Shown here: positions 1-5,705 of the stretch, piece by piece | Numbering within the stretch: position 1 is the stretch's first letter | Layout: every line of letters begins with the position of its first letter | Source: Candidatus Iainarchaeum sp. | GTDB lineage: Archaea; Micrarchaeota; Micrarchaeia; Anstonellales; Bilamarchaeaceae | Assembly (NCBI GenBank): GCA_028714395.1 | Contig: JAQTMJ010000007.1 | Span: forward strand, 1 to 13,462 | Length of the DNA: 13,462 nt | Direction of reading: 5' to 3' | Position numbers and translations under genes: made by a program | Notes under the pieces: model-generated | Database searches by the model: none | The model's input: the letters and a program-made list of their open reading frames with translations, nothing else | What the model was told of the DNA's origin: nothing

Positions 1-1
1 G

Positions 2-289
2 ACTCCCTCCGGCTATTTCCCGGGCCTCCCGTTCCAGCTCCTTGGAAAGCTCAAGGTGGACCGGCTTGTGCTCCTTTCCGCAACCGTTGATGAGATATTC
101 AACAGGAGGAAGAACGACCCCACGCGCTCGCGCAACGCAAACCGCGAAGAGATTGTGGAGCACGACCAGATGAACCGCGCCTACCTCGCAGCCTATTCCG
201 CATTCACCGGGGCTCCTGCCACGATAATAATGAACCACGACAACCGCGTGGGCGAGGCAGTTGCAGCCCTCGCGGCGGTGCTTGAGTAG
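2..289 (+). CDS. adkA: Archaeal adenylate kinase, C-terminal part (5' end outside the window)
   Basis: Reversible phosphate transfer between ATP and AMP; cytoplasmic. The reading frame is open from base 2, so the N-terminal half with the P-loop lies upstream of the window. The visible 95 residues match the C-terminal half of the archaeal-type enzyme: the TPSGYFPGLP segment, a DEIFNRRKND lid-like stretch, an R-N-R core, EEIVEHDQMNRAYLAAYSAF, and the closing TGAPATII...N segment. A GTG at 56 lies inside this homology and is not the start. The gene sits directly upstream of the DUF106 gene, as in the usual archaeal secY-adkA-DUF106-eL34 order, so secY is expected just outside the left edge. The stop TAG shares its last base with the possible GTG start of the next gene, which suggests coupled translation. 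Recognition rests on motif pattern and gene order. Confidence 0.9.
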   Translation, partial: TPSGYFPGLPFQLLGKLKVDRLVLLSATVDEIFNRRKNDPTRSRNANREEIVEHDQMNRAYLAAYSAFTGAPATIIMNHDNRVGEAVAALAAVLE

Positions 290-1089
290 TGGCCCTGATG
301 GACCTCAACACCTATTTCTATTTCGTAATGCTCATGTCCCTGATTTATCTGGGGATTATGCGCTACCTCCAGAACCGCTTCATGCCCAAGAACATAATGG
401 CAGAAGTGCAGGAAAAATCCAAGCAGCTTTCGGAAATCAACAGGCAGAACCTGAGCGAGGCGCGCAAGGCCGACGAGATAAACAAGATAAACGCGGAGCT
501 TCTCCCGAAAATGAACCAGATGATGATGGGCCAGTTCAAGATGATGTACGTAATCCTGATCATCTTTTCCGCATTCACCTGGTTTGTAGGATACCTGGAC
601 CCCACTTCCCTTGACGACGTAACGTTCAATCTCACAAACCAGGGCAACTACACGTTCACCGGCTCCTACTCAATCCAGCAGAGCGGCTCCCCGCTCTGGT
701 ACGCCACGTTCAACGCCTACCAAAATAGCACCGTGCTCGCCTCCAACCAGAGCGCATTCTTCGTAGGCGAGCAGACCGAGCAGCCCTTGTGGATAAAAAC
801 TTCCGGCCTTCCCATGGGCGTGGGCACCGACAGGCAGCTCTATTCAATAGGGGAAAATGTGACGCTCACCGCGCACGCTCCCGAGAATTCCACATCCGTT
901 TCCGCGACCCTGAACATGGGCACGCGCTTCTACGTCGATTTGCCGGTCACAATACCTTTATTAAATATTCGCAGGATTTATGATTCTCAAGGCTGGTTCG
1001 TGTTTTTGACCTTCGTGCTCGGCCTGGTTCTCAACCTCATACTCTCAAAGACAGGGTGGGGCAAGCCGGCTGAAGCGAAAAAGGCCTGA
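289..1089 (+). CDS. DUF106 / YidC-Oxa1-EMC3-like membrane insertase with enlarged outer domain
   Basis: Archaeal DUF106 proteins are remote relatives of YidC/Oxa1 and EMC3 that help insert membrane proteins, and their gene usually lies beside secY and adkA as here. Visible layout: TM1 at about residues 7-27, a charged helical (coiled-coil-like) stretch at about 35-75, a Met-rich segment (PKMNQMMMGQFKMM), TM2 at about 84-102, an external region at about 103-235, and TM3 at about 236-253 with a short Lys-rich tail. The external region is much longer than the short loop normal for this family. It is rich in Ser, Thr, Asn and aromatic residues and carries six N-x-S/T sequons (N114, N120, N146, N153, N190, N200). 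The VDLPVTIPLL segment just before TM3 fits the usual family pattern. Start: GTG at 289 overlaps the previous stop; ATG at 298 is an equally possible start. Confidence 0.85.
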   Translation: MALMDLNTYFYFVMLMSLIYLGIMRYLQNRFMPKNIMAEVQEKSKQLSEINRQNLSEARKADEINKINAELLPKMNQMMMGQFKMMYVILIIFSAFTWFVGYLDPTSLDDVTFNLTNQGNYTFTGSYSIQQSGSPLWYATFNAYQNSTVLASNQSAFFVGEQTEQPLWIKTSGLPMGVGTDRQLYSIGENVTLTAHAPENSTSVSATLNMGTRFYVDLPVTIPLLNIRRIYDSQGWFVFLTFVLGLVLNLILSKTGWGKPAEAKKA

Positions 1090-1104
1090 AGAAAAGGTGT
1101 TACT

Positions 1105-1416
1105 ATGCCATTGCCAAGAAACCGTTCAAGGAAATACAGGGTGCGCGTGCGCAAAAACGTTCGGGGCTCCAGGACAGTGTACAAGCTCACCAGGGAGTTC
1201 CGCGCCTCCTGCGCCATATGCAAGAAAAACCTTGCAGGCATAGGAACAGGCTCGCACACCCAGAAGTCCGTTTCCCGCGCATTCGGAGGAAACTTATGCC
1301 ACTCGTGCTCCGAGCGCGTGATAATAGACGTTGTGCGCGTGCGGGAGAAGATAAAGAACCTTGAGGACGTTGATTTGTCCCGCCGAGCCTATGTGCAGAA
1401 GCTCCTGAAGCAGTGA
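1105..1416 (+). CDS. rpl34e: Large ribosomal subunit protein eL34
   Basis: Component of the 50S subunit found in archaea and eukaryotes. The 103-residue protein opens with a very basic stretch (MPLPRNRSRKYRVRVRK) followed by RTVYKLTREF. It has a complete zinc-ribbon pair, CAIC at about residues 36-39 and CHSC at about 65-68, and the conserved KSVSRAFGG segment between them. Length is normal for the family. A GGTG Shine-Dalgarno site at 1096-1099 lies 5 nt before the ATG and fixes the start. The gene follows the insertase by 15 nt, and its stop codon overlaps the alternative GTG start of cytidylate kinase, so it lies in the same operon. Confidence 0.95.
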   Translation: MPLPRNRSRKYRVRVRKNVRGSRTVYKLTREFRASCAICKKNLAGIGTGSHTQKSVSRAFGGNLCHSCSERVIIDVVRVREKIKNLEDVDLSRRAYVQKLLKQ

Positions 1417-1421
1417 AGCAG

Positions 1422-1937
1422 ATGATAATAACCATAGCAGGTTTTGCAGGAAGCGGGAAAACCACTTTGGGCAAAGCCCTTGCAGCGAAGCTCGGCTATT
1501 CATTGGTTTCTCCCACATTCAAGGACCTTGCGAAAAAAGAAGGTATCCCGCTCATGGAATTCCAGAAGAAAGCAGAGAAGGACAGCTCCATAGACCTGAA
1601 ATTCGACCAGGTGCTGAAAGAGCAGGCTTCAAAGGGCAACTGCGTCGTTACAACGTGGCTCGGCCCCTGGATGCTGAATGCAGATTGGCGCATCTGGCTC
1701 TTCGCTCCTTTGGAGATAAGAGCGAAGCGCGTTGCCGAAAGGGATGGAATTTCAATTGAGCAGGCAGTTTTGCAGATAAAAAAACGCGAAGAGCAGAACC
1801 GCTCCCGCTATTTGAAACTCTACGGCATTGATATTTTTGACACGAGCGGCTTCGACGTCTCGTTCAATTCCGGACGGTTTACCCCGGAGCAGATGGCAGA
1901 TTTGATAGTCAAGATAACCAGCAGCAAAAAAAGGTGA
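1422..1937 (+). CDS. cmk: Archaeal cytidylate kinase
   Basis: Phosphorylates CMP/dCMP to the diphosphate with ATP; cytoplasmic. A P-loop (GFAGSGKTT) lies at the very N-terminus. Other archaeal CMK marks follow: DSSIDLKFDQ, the TTWLGPWMLNADWRIWLFAP strand, a lid with RAKRVAERDG, and REEQNRSRYLKLYGIDIFDTS near the C-terminus. At 171 residues it is a normal archaeal CMK, shorter than the bacterial enzyme. Start: ATG at 1422 puts the first beta strand (MIITIAG) where homologs have it. An in-frame GTG at 1413 overlaps the eL34 stop (GTGA) and would add only three residues, so translational re-initiation there is possible. It is followed 6 nt later by eL14. Confidence 0.92.
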   Translation: MIITIAGFAGSGKTTLGKALAAKLGYSLVSPTFKDLAKKEGIPLMEFQKKAEKDSSIDLKFDQVLKEQASKGNCVVTTWLGPWMLNADWRIWLFAPLEIRAKRVAERDGISIEQAVLQIKKREEQNRSRYLKLYGIDIFDTSGFDVSFNSGRFTPEQMADLIVKITSSKKR

Positions 1938-1943
1938 ATGCTT

Positions 1944-2114
1944 ATGGCAGCAATAGAACCAGGAAGGATATGCATAAAGAAAAAGGGCGGAGACGCGGGC
2001 GCTGAAGTCACAGTAGTGAAAGTAGAGGGAAACTTCGCGATAGTGAAGGACAAGAAAGGGAAGGAAGGCCGGGTTTCCATCCTTCACCTTGAGCCCACGC
2101 CCAGAAAGGCTTGA
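1944..2114 (+). CDS. rpl14e: Large ribosomal subunit protein eL14, short form
   Basis: 50S protein with a KOW/SH3-like barrel. The frame opens MAAIEPGRICIKK and continues with AGAEVTVVKVEGNFAIVKDK, then GRVSILHLEPT, which closely follows archaeal eL14. The protein is only 56 residues and stops just after the LHLEPT strand, so the charged C-terminal tail found in most archaeal eL14 proteins is missing. The stop is a clean TGA with no sign of frameshift. Start: GGTGA at 1933-1937 lies 6 nt before ATG 1944. The nearer in-frame ATG at 1938 touches the Shine-Dalgarno site and is unlikely. It sits in its standard place between cmk and cbf5. It is easily overlooked because of its length. Confidence 0.88.
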   Translation: MAAIEPGRICIKKKGGDAGAEVTVVKVEGNFAIVKDKKGKEGRVSILHLEPTPRKA

Positions 2115-2118
2115 TTCT

Positions 2119-2997
2119 GTGATTGGCTCACCAGAGCCTGCAGAGCTTCTTCAGTCCGGAGTGATAATAATAGACAAGCCCCCTGGCCTTACCAGCCACG
2201 AGGTTACTTCTCTAGTGAAGAAGATGACCGGAAGCTTGCGCACCGGGCACGCAGGCACCCTCGACCCTTCGGTTAGCGGGGTGCTTCCCATCGCCCTTGG
2301 GCGCGCGACCAAATTGCTTGATTACATAGTCGCAAAGGACAAAGTGTACATTTGCCTGATGAAATTCAAGAACGTTCAAACTAAAGAGCGCATTCTTGAA
2401 TTATTTGAAAAATTCACCGGAGGAATAATCCAAACCCCTCCAAAAATAAGCGCGGTGCGCAAAGTCCCGCGCAAAAGGTTCATTCATTATATCAAGTTTT
2501 TGGAGCAGGATGGGCGTTTGGTGCTTTTTGAGACCAAAACCCAGGCAGGAACCTATGTGCGCACACTCTGTACAGATATAGGGAAACTGTGCGGAGGCGC
2601 ACGCATGGAAGAATTGAGGAGAATTGCAGTAGGTTCAATTACTGAAGATAAAGCAATTAAAATGGAGGATTTGGCTGACGCGCTCTGGCTCCTGAATGAG
2701 AAAAGCAATCCAAGTGAATTTTTGAAAATTGTGCGCCCGGTTGAGGAATATCTCACCTCTTATCCAAAAATATTCGTGAAAATTTCAGCTGTTGATTCCC
2801 TTCTGAATGGAGCCCAGCTCGCGGCTTCAGGCATTTCATCCATGGAAAATTTCGGGAAAGAGGAGCGAGTGGCGCTCTTCTCAGAAGAAAAACAATTAAT
2901 CGGGATGGGAAACTCGCTCTATCCCTCAGAAGAAATCAAAAAAATGCAGAAAGGCATAGTTGTTAAGACTGAACGGATACACATGCTCAGGCATTAA
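2119..2997 (+). CDS. cbf5: Cbf5/TruB-type tRNA/rRNA pseudouridine synthase
   Basis: Catalytic subunit of archaeal H/ACA ribonucleoproteins; it can also make pseudouridine 55 in tRNA. The TruB core is clear: GVIIIDKPPGLTSHEV, then GHAGTLDPSVSGVLPIALGR with the catalytic Asp in GTLDP, IQTPPKISAVRKVPRKR, and AGTYVRTLCTDIG followed by a MEELRR motif. The last 80 or so residues form a PUA domain (KIFVKISAVDSLLNGAQLAA ... KGIVVKTERIHML). At about 292 residues it is a little shorter than typical archaeal Cbf5. Start is uncertain. GTG 2119 lies 4 nt after the eL14 stop and gives an N-terminus matching the family; TTG 2089 would overlap eL14 by 26 nt and add ten residues of no obvious conservation. 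Last gene of the left operon. Confidence 0.93.
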   Translation: MIGSPEPAELLQSGVIIIDKPPGLTSHEVTSLVKKMTGSLRTGHAGTLDPSVSGVLPIALGRATKLLDYIVAKDKVYICLMKFKNVQTKERILELFEKFTGGIIQTPPKISAVRKVPRKRFIHYIKFLEQDGRLVLFETKTQAGTYVRTLCTDIGKLCGGARMEELRRIAVGSITEDKAIKMEDLADALWLLNEKSNPSEFLKIVRPVEEYLTSYPKIFVKISAVDSLLNGAQLAASGISSMENFGKEERVALFSEEKQLIGMGNSLYPSEEIKKMQKGIVVKTERIHMLRH

Positions 2998-3057
2998 GAT
3001 TCTCTCCAATATTGGATTAAAACTAAAGAAAAGTGTAGATTTGCTCCATAATGGGAC

Positions 3058-3067
3058 TATTTATTAA
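3058..3067 (+). promoter_or_regulatory. TATA box of the Fic gene
   Basis: TATTTATTAA is centred about 27 nt before ATG 3090, the standard distance from an archaeal TATA box to the transcription start. This predicts a leaderless mRNA beginning at or next to that ATG. A weaker A/T stretch at 3016-3023 stands at a similar distance from ATG 3051 and is the alternative. Confidence 0.55.
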
Positions 3068-3089
3068 TACTTTCATTCCTAATAACTGT

Positions 3090-4316
3090 ATGAAAACTAA
3101 ATGGGACTGTCTGTTCGCCCTGTTTGAACTGAAAGAAGCCAGGCTTGGCGACATAGCCAGAAAAACCGATTCGCAGACTTCTTCGGTAAGGCAAAAACTC
3201 GTCAAATTCCTAAAGGACGGGATTATAATACAGGAAAAGGGAGCGTACAAGCCAAATAAAAATAATCCTGCCACGTGGTCAATTTTCAGCATCATGAAAT
3301 TCTGCAGAAGCCGCGGCATCAATTACAATCCGTTCCTAACCCGGGAATTCGCCCAGATGGTCCAAGTGGGCTTAGGCAAAGAGGAAGCGCTGCTTTCAGA
3401 TTTTGGTTCCTTGGACTACAAAACCGTGAGGAAATACCTCACTTATCTCTCCAGGGTAAATCTTATTTTCGTCGCTTCGAAAAAACCGCTCAAGGTAAAA
3501 TTCGTTTTTAACCCTGTTTTTGACGAGGTTCTGGCGCTGTCCAACCTTAAGAAGGCGGGCAGAAAGGCAGCTCAAAAAGCCGTTCCTTCGGATGCTTACA
3601 GGGAAATTGAGCAATTGCTGGCCAGGCTCAAGGAACTGAAGAGGAACATGAACTTTGCGGATATCGATGAGGAGCAGAAGCTGGAGTTCACGTCAGCTTC
3701 CACGCAACTGGAGGGAAACACATTCACCCTGGAAGAATCCAAAGAACTGCTTCTCAACGATGTTGTTCCGCAGGACAAAAAACTGAAGGAAGCCAACGAA
3801 GTGAAGAATTACTATGCCGCCGTGAACTATCTCCTCAATCATCTTGACCGGTCGGTTTCGATAGATTACATAATGGACCTCCACAGGATTGTTGTTTTCA
3901 ACCTTGGAGTGAAAGAAGGAGCACGGACAAGCGACGTTTCCATAAAAGGAAATCCGTTCTATAAGGTTTCGCATTTCTCCGAGATATATCCCAAACTGGA
4001 TGCGCTCTGCAAGAAAATCAACGAATTTATGGGCGTGAAAAGGACAACCAGAGAAGTTGTCACTTTTGCGACGTTTGTCCACAACGAATTCCAGCATATC
4101 CATCCATTTGAAGATGGAAATAGCCGGATGACCAGATTGCTTTGGAACTACGTGCTTATGCAGAATGGCTTCCCGCTTATCAATATCTATTCAAATACGC
4201 GGGAGGAATACCTTTCGCTTACCAAACTTGCAAGGGAACGGGATGATGCAAAACTCAACCTTTTTCTCGTGAGGATAATCAAGGATAACCTCTACAAGCT
4301 GATTCGTCTTGCGTAG
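3090..4316 (+). CDS. Winged-helix Fic domain protein (predicted AMP-transferase)
   Basis: Fic enzymes transfer AMP, or less often other phosphate-linked groups, to hydroxyl side chains of target proteins. From M1 at 3090: an N-terminal winged-helix region at about 1-60 (helix-turn-helix around LGDIARKTDSQTSSVRQKL), a second winged-helix-like segment at about 75-145, a basic linker, and a Fic core at about 180-400. The active-site motif HPFEDGNSRMTR is at about 338-349; it has Ser where most Fic proteins have Gly (GNGR). An inhibitory motif STQLEG (S-x3-E-G) lies at about 204-209, before the core, as in class II Fic proteins that block their own ATP site. Start 3090 is chosen from TATA spacing; ATG 3051 would add 13 residues. 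No antitoxin gene is visible, as expected for this self-inhibited class. Target unknown. It stands alone between the ribosomal operon and tRNA-Ser. Confidence 0.88.
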   Translation: MKTKWDCLFALFELKEARLGDIARKTDSQTSSVRQKLVKFLKDGIIIQEKGAYKPNKNNPATWSIFSIMKFCRSRGINYNPFLTREFAQMVQVGLGKEEALLSDFGSLDYKTVRKYLTYLSRVNLIFVASKKPLKVKFVFNPVFDEVLALSNLKKAGRKAAQKAVPSDAYREIEQLLARLKELKRNMNFADIDEEQKLEFTSASTQLEGNTFTLEESKELLLNDVVPQDKKLKEANEVKNYYAAVNYLLNHLDRSVSIDYIMDLHRIVVFNLGVKEGARTSDVSIKGNPFYKVSHFSEIYPKLDALCKKINEFMGVKRTTREVVTFATFVHNEFQHIHPFEDGNSRMTRLLWNYVLMQNGFPLINIYSNTREEYLSLTKLARERDDAKLNLFLVRIIKDNLYKLIRLA

Positions 4317-4349
4317 GCGCAGTGTCCTGTGCGTTTTTGGATAAAAACG
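4317..4349 (+). terminator. Probable terminator of the Fic gene
   Basis: Directly after the stop codon a hairpin GCGCAG-TGTC-CTGTGC (4317-4332, one G-U pair) is followed by T5. That T-run is itself part of a second perfect hairpin, CGTTTTT-GGAT-AAAAACG (4332-4349). Archaeal termination depends mainly on T-runs, so the stem may be accessory. Confidence 0.45.
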
Positions 4350-4354
4350 AATGG

Positions 4355-4371
4355 TTTTAATTGATTTCATA
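4355..4371 (+). promoter_or_regulatory. Possible promoter of the leader/tRNA-Ser unit
   Basis: TTTTAATTGATTTCATA matches 14 of 17 bases with 10762-10778, which lies at a similar distance upstream of the second copy of the 82-nt leader. Both include a TATA-like TTTTAA. If used, transcription would begin around 4385, some 60 nt before the conserved leader. The bases between 4372 and 4444 hold only T-runs and nothing else I recognise. Confidence 0.3.
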
Positions 4372-4444
4372 CAGTAAAACTTACCTCAAATTAGTTTTTC
4401 TTTTTTGAGCGAGTGCATCTCCAATCTGCTAAGTATGGCGGGGA

Positions 4445-4526
4445 TGTTGAAAGTGCATAAATCAGCAAGGGGGTATCAAGGAAGAAGGGGGCGAGCAATT
4501 GCTTCCTTATAAGAAGCCCCCTGTCT
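4445..4526 (+). ncRNA. 82-nt conserved leader, copy 1 (abuts tRNA-Ser)
   Basis: This segment is 76/82 identical, without gaps, to 10843-10924. In both places it ends at the base before tRNA nucleotide 1. It can fold: outer stem AGGGGG (4468-4473) with CCCCCT (4517-4522), inner stem AAGGAAG (4478-4484) with CTTCCTT (4502-4508), and a 17-nt apical loop holding GAGCAATTG. The first 23 bases (TGTTGAAAGTGCAT...) are also conserved but unpaired. No C/D boxes, ACA box or open reading frame was found. It could be a pre-tRNA leader needed for processing or splicing, or a separate small RNA released when RNase P cuts the tRNA 5' end. Function unknown; the conservation is directly visible. Confidence 0.6.
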
Positions 4527-4564
4527 GCAGAGATGGCGGAACCTGGTAACGCGTATGCCTGGAA

Positions 4565-4576
4565 ACTTTTCCAGCA
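4565..4576 (+). other. tRNA-Ser intron 1 (12 nt, position 37/38)
   Basis: The bulge-helix-bulge fits exactly: exon stem TATGC:GCATA, 3-nt bulge CAA (4575-4577), 4-bp helix CTGG (4559-4562) with CCAG (4571-4574), then AAA (4563-4565) opening into a small terminal loop. Cutting after the second base of each bulge removes 12 nt and leaves a 7-nt anticodon loop. There is no inner intron helix, so this is a relaxed form of the motif. Confidence 0.85.
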
Positions 4577-4608
4577 AGCATATGCCCTCACGGGCTCAGG
4601 AGTTCAAA

Positions 4609-4644
4609 AGCTTTCGGCTGTTGAAAAAACAGCAAAGCTGACAA
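4609..4644 (+). other. tRNA-Ser intron 2 (36 nt, T loop position 59/60)
   Basis: Exon T stem AGGAG:CTCCT, bulge AAT (4643-4645), central helix TTCA (4603-4606) with TGAC (4639-4642; one T-C mismatch), bulge AAA (4607-4609), then an intron helix GCTTT (4610-4614) / AAAGC (4634-4638) continuing into CTGTT/AACAG (4618-4632). Cleavage after the second base of each bulge gives the consensus T loop TTCAAAT. Confidence 0.85.
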
Positions 4645-4647
4645 TCT

Positions 4648-4662
4648 CCTTCTCTGCGAATT
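4648..4662 (+). repeat. Direct repeat of the tRNA-Ser 3' end, copy in the tRNA
   Basis: CCTTCTCTGCGAATT spans the end of the T stem, the 3' acceptor strand, G73 and four flanking bases. The same 15 bases recur at 4704-4718. Confidence 0.9.
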
Positions 4663-4666
4663 AAAA

Positions 4667-4724
4667 GCAGGAAGGGCATTCGCCGGCGTTCCGGCGAATC
4701 CAACCTTCTCTGCGAATTTTTTTA
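4667..4724 (+). terminator. Strong hairpin plus T-run after tRNA-Ser
   Basis: A perfect hairpin ATTCGCCGG-CGTT-CCGGCGAAT (4678-4699) is extended outward by GAAGG (4671-4675) pairing with CCTTC (4704-4708) and GCA with TGC. It is followed by GAA and an eight-T run at 4717-4724. This is a plausible terminator for the leader/tRNA unit. The outer right arm is the second copy of the tRNA 3'-end repeat, and the T-run may double as a TATA-like element for the next gene. Confidence 0.5.
4704..4718 (+). repeat. Direct repeat of the tRNA-Ser 3' end, second copy
   Basis: Exact 15-nt copy of 4648-4662, starting 56 nt after the first. It cannot serve as the tRNA 3' end because the bases before it do not pair with the AGGAG T stem. 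It may be a scar of integration at the tRNA 3' end or a local duplication. Confidence 0.85.
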
Positions 4725-4750
4725 TTCAGTAAAAACCGGTCGGTGAAAAA

Positions 4751-5701
4751 ATGGGATCAGACGACTCCGAATCCAAATCCAGCATGCAGGATCTGGGCAA
4801 AGCATTGAACAGTCTCCGCACGAACCTTTTCGGCCTTTCTCTTCCTGCGTCGAACCTGGGCGAAAGCACGAAAAAAAGCCTGTGGGACAAATGGTTCGCC
4901 AATCTGCCCGATTCCTGGAAAGAGCAATTTGCAGAGAAGACCGGCCTTTCCACTTCCGACGATCTCTGGCGCCTGGCAAATGCGGGCAACAGAGAGCAGA
5001 ACCGGCTGCTTTTGGCGGATTCCGAAGACCGTTATGCATTCAAAATGCGCAAGGAGAATTTTTCAAAATCCCAGAACAGCAGCTTCCTGGCAGATCTTCC
5101 ATCGCTTCCCTTTCTATCTGAGAAAGAAATGAAATCGGTCCTCGGCGAATGGCTCCAGAACACCAGCCAAAAAGACGTCCATGACATACTCGGGGTGAAC
5201 CCGCCCTATGATTTGGACGAGATTCTGAATAAACTGAAAAACAACGATCCGTACATATGGAACTCAATGATGGAATTTATCAATAACTCCAGTGCGCCCG
5301 GGACGAGCACCAGAAAAATTGTTTTTGAGTACAATAAGCCCAATTCCGAGGATTACCTATACTGCACTCTTCTGCTGAGCGGCGAAATCAATGCATCCTA
5401 CAGAAAATTCCTCGAGGAGAAAAACGTCCTAGGCGACGGAAACCCGCGACTTTTCAGCGAATTCATGAAACGCTACGCTCCTGCGCGCAACATTCCGGTG
5501 TTTGCGGCCTATAAAGAGAACGGGGTGATGTGCTACCTGGGAAACAACGGCGAAAATCCGGCCCTTGGCAGCAGGAACATTCCCCAGGGCGGGGTGTTCC
5601 AGAAGGCCCTTGAAATTTACCTGCGAATCCAGGAAAACGGTTCCAGGGAAATCGTTCCGACAAAATCTTTGGCGAAGGAAAAGCAGAAACTAAGAAATTG
5701 A
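4751..5701 (+). CDS. Hypothetical protein, 316 aa, family not recognised
   Basis: I do not recognise a family. The protein is soluble-looking, with no signal peptide or membrane span. The first 20 residues are Ser/Asp/Lys-rich, followed by a Trp-rich helical region at about 40-85 (KKSLWDKWFANLPDSWKEQF, then DDLWRLAN). A middle part at about 110-185 has Asp/Asn-rich turns, and a C-terminal half has beta-like strands (RKIVFEYNKP, LYCTLLLSG, IPVFAAYKENGVMCYLG), ending in a basic tail. Start: GGTGA at 4742-4746 stands 4 nt before the ATG, and the T-rich stretch at 4717-4724 is about 27 nt upstream of the GGTGA. It is the first gene after tRNA-Ser. Base composition resembles the surrounding conserved genes more than the A/T-rich genes downstream. 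GAGGT at its stop codon begins a possible second, truncated gene. Confidence 0.8.
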   Translation: MGSDDSESKSSMQDLGKALNSLRTNLFGLSLPASNLGESTKKSLWDKWFANLPDSWKEQFAEKTGLSTSDDLWRLANAGNREQNRLLLADSEDRYAFKMRKENFSKSQNSSFLADLPSLPFLSEKEMKSVLGEWLQNTSQKDVHDILGVNPPYDLDEILNKLKNNDPYIWNSMMEFINNSSAPGTSTRKIVFEYNKPNSEDYLYCTLLLSGEINASYRKFLEEKNVLGDGNPRLFSEFMKRYAPARNIPVFAAYKENGVMCYLGNNGENPALGSRNIPQGGVFQKALEIYLRIQENGSREIVPTKSLAKEKQKLRN

Positions 5702-5705
5702 GGTA

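Larger units (their letters stand above)
4527..4658 (+). tRNA. tRNA-Ser(GGA) with two introns (37/38 and 59/60)
   Basis: After removing two introns this is a complete 84-nt class II tRNA. Acceptor GCAGAGA (4527-4533) pairs perfectly with TCTCTGC (4651-4657); G73 at 4658 fits serine. D stem GCG (4536-4538) / CGC (4550-4552) with GG in the loop. Anticodon stem TATGC (4554-4558) / GCATA (4578-4582); spliced loop CTGGAAA with anticodon GGA at 4561-4563. Long variable arm GCCC-TCAC-GGGC (4584-4595). T stem AGGAG (4598-4602) / CTCCT (4646-4650); spliced T loop TTCAAAT. CCA is not encoded. Read without splicing, the T loop and 3' acceptor appear missing, so standard searches may miss or misplace it. 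GGA reads UCC/UCU codons, for which archaea normally have one tRNA gene, so both splicing steps are probably essential. Confidence 0.9.

Noticed and set aside
4445..4526. Leader as a C/D box, H/ACA or SRP-type RNA, or as a tRNA fragment
   Set aside because: A CTGA occurs in copy 2 only (copy 1 has TATA there), no C box or ACA box is in place, no SRP helix 8 motif is present, and no cloverleaf can be drawn.
4704..4718. Second CCTTCTCTGCGAATT as the true 3' end of tRNA-Ser
   Set aside because: The bases before it (CAACC) cannot pair with the T stem AGGAG, whereas the first copy pairs at all five positions.
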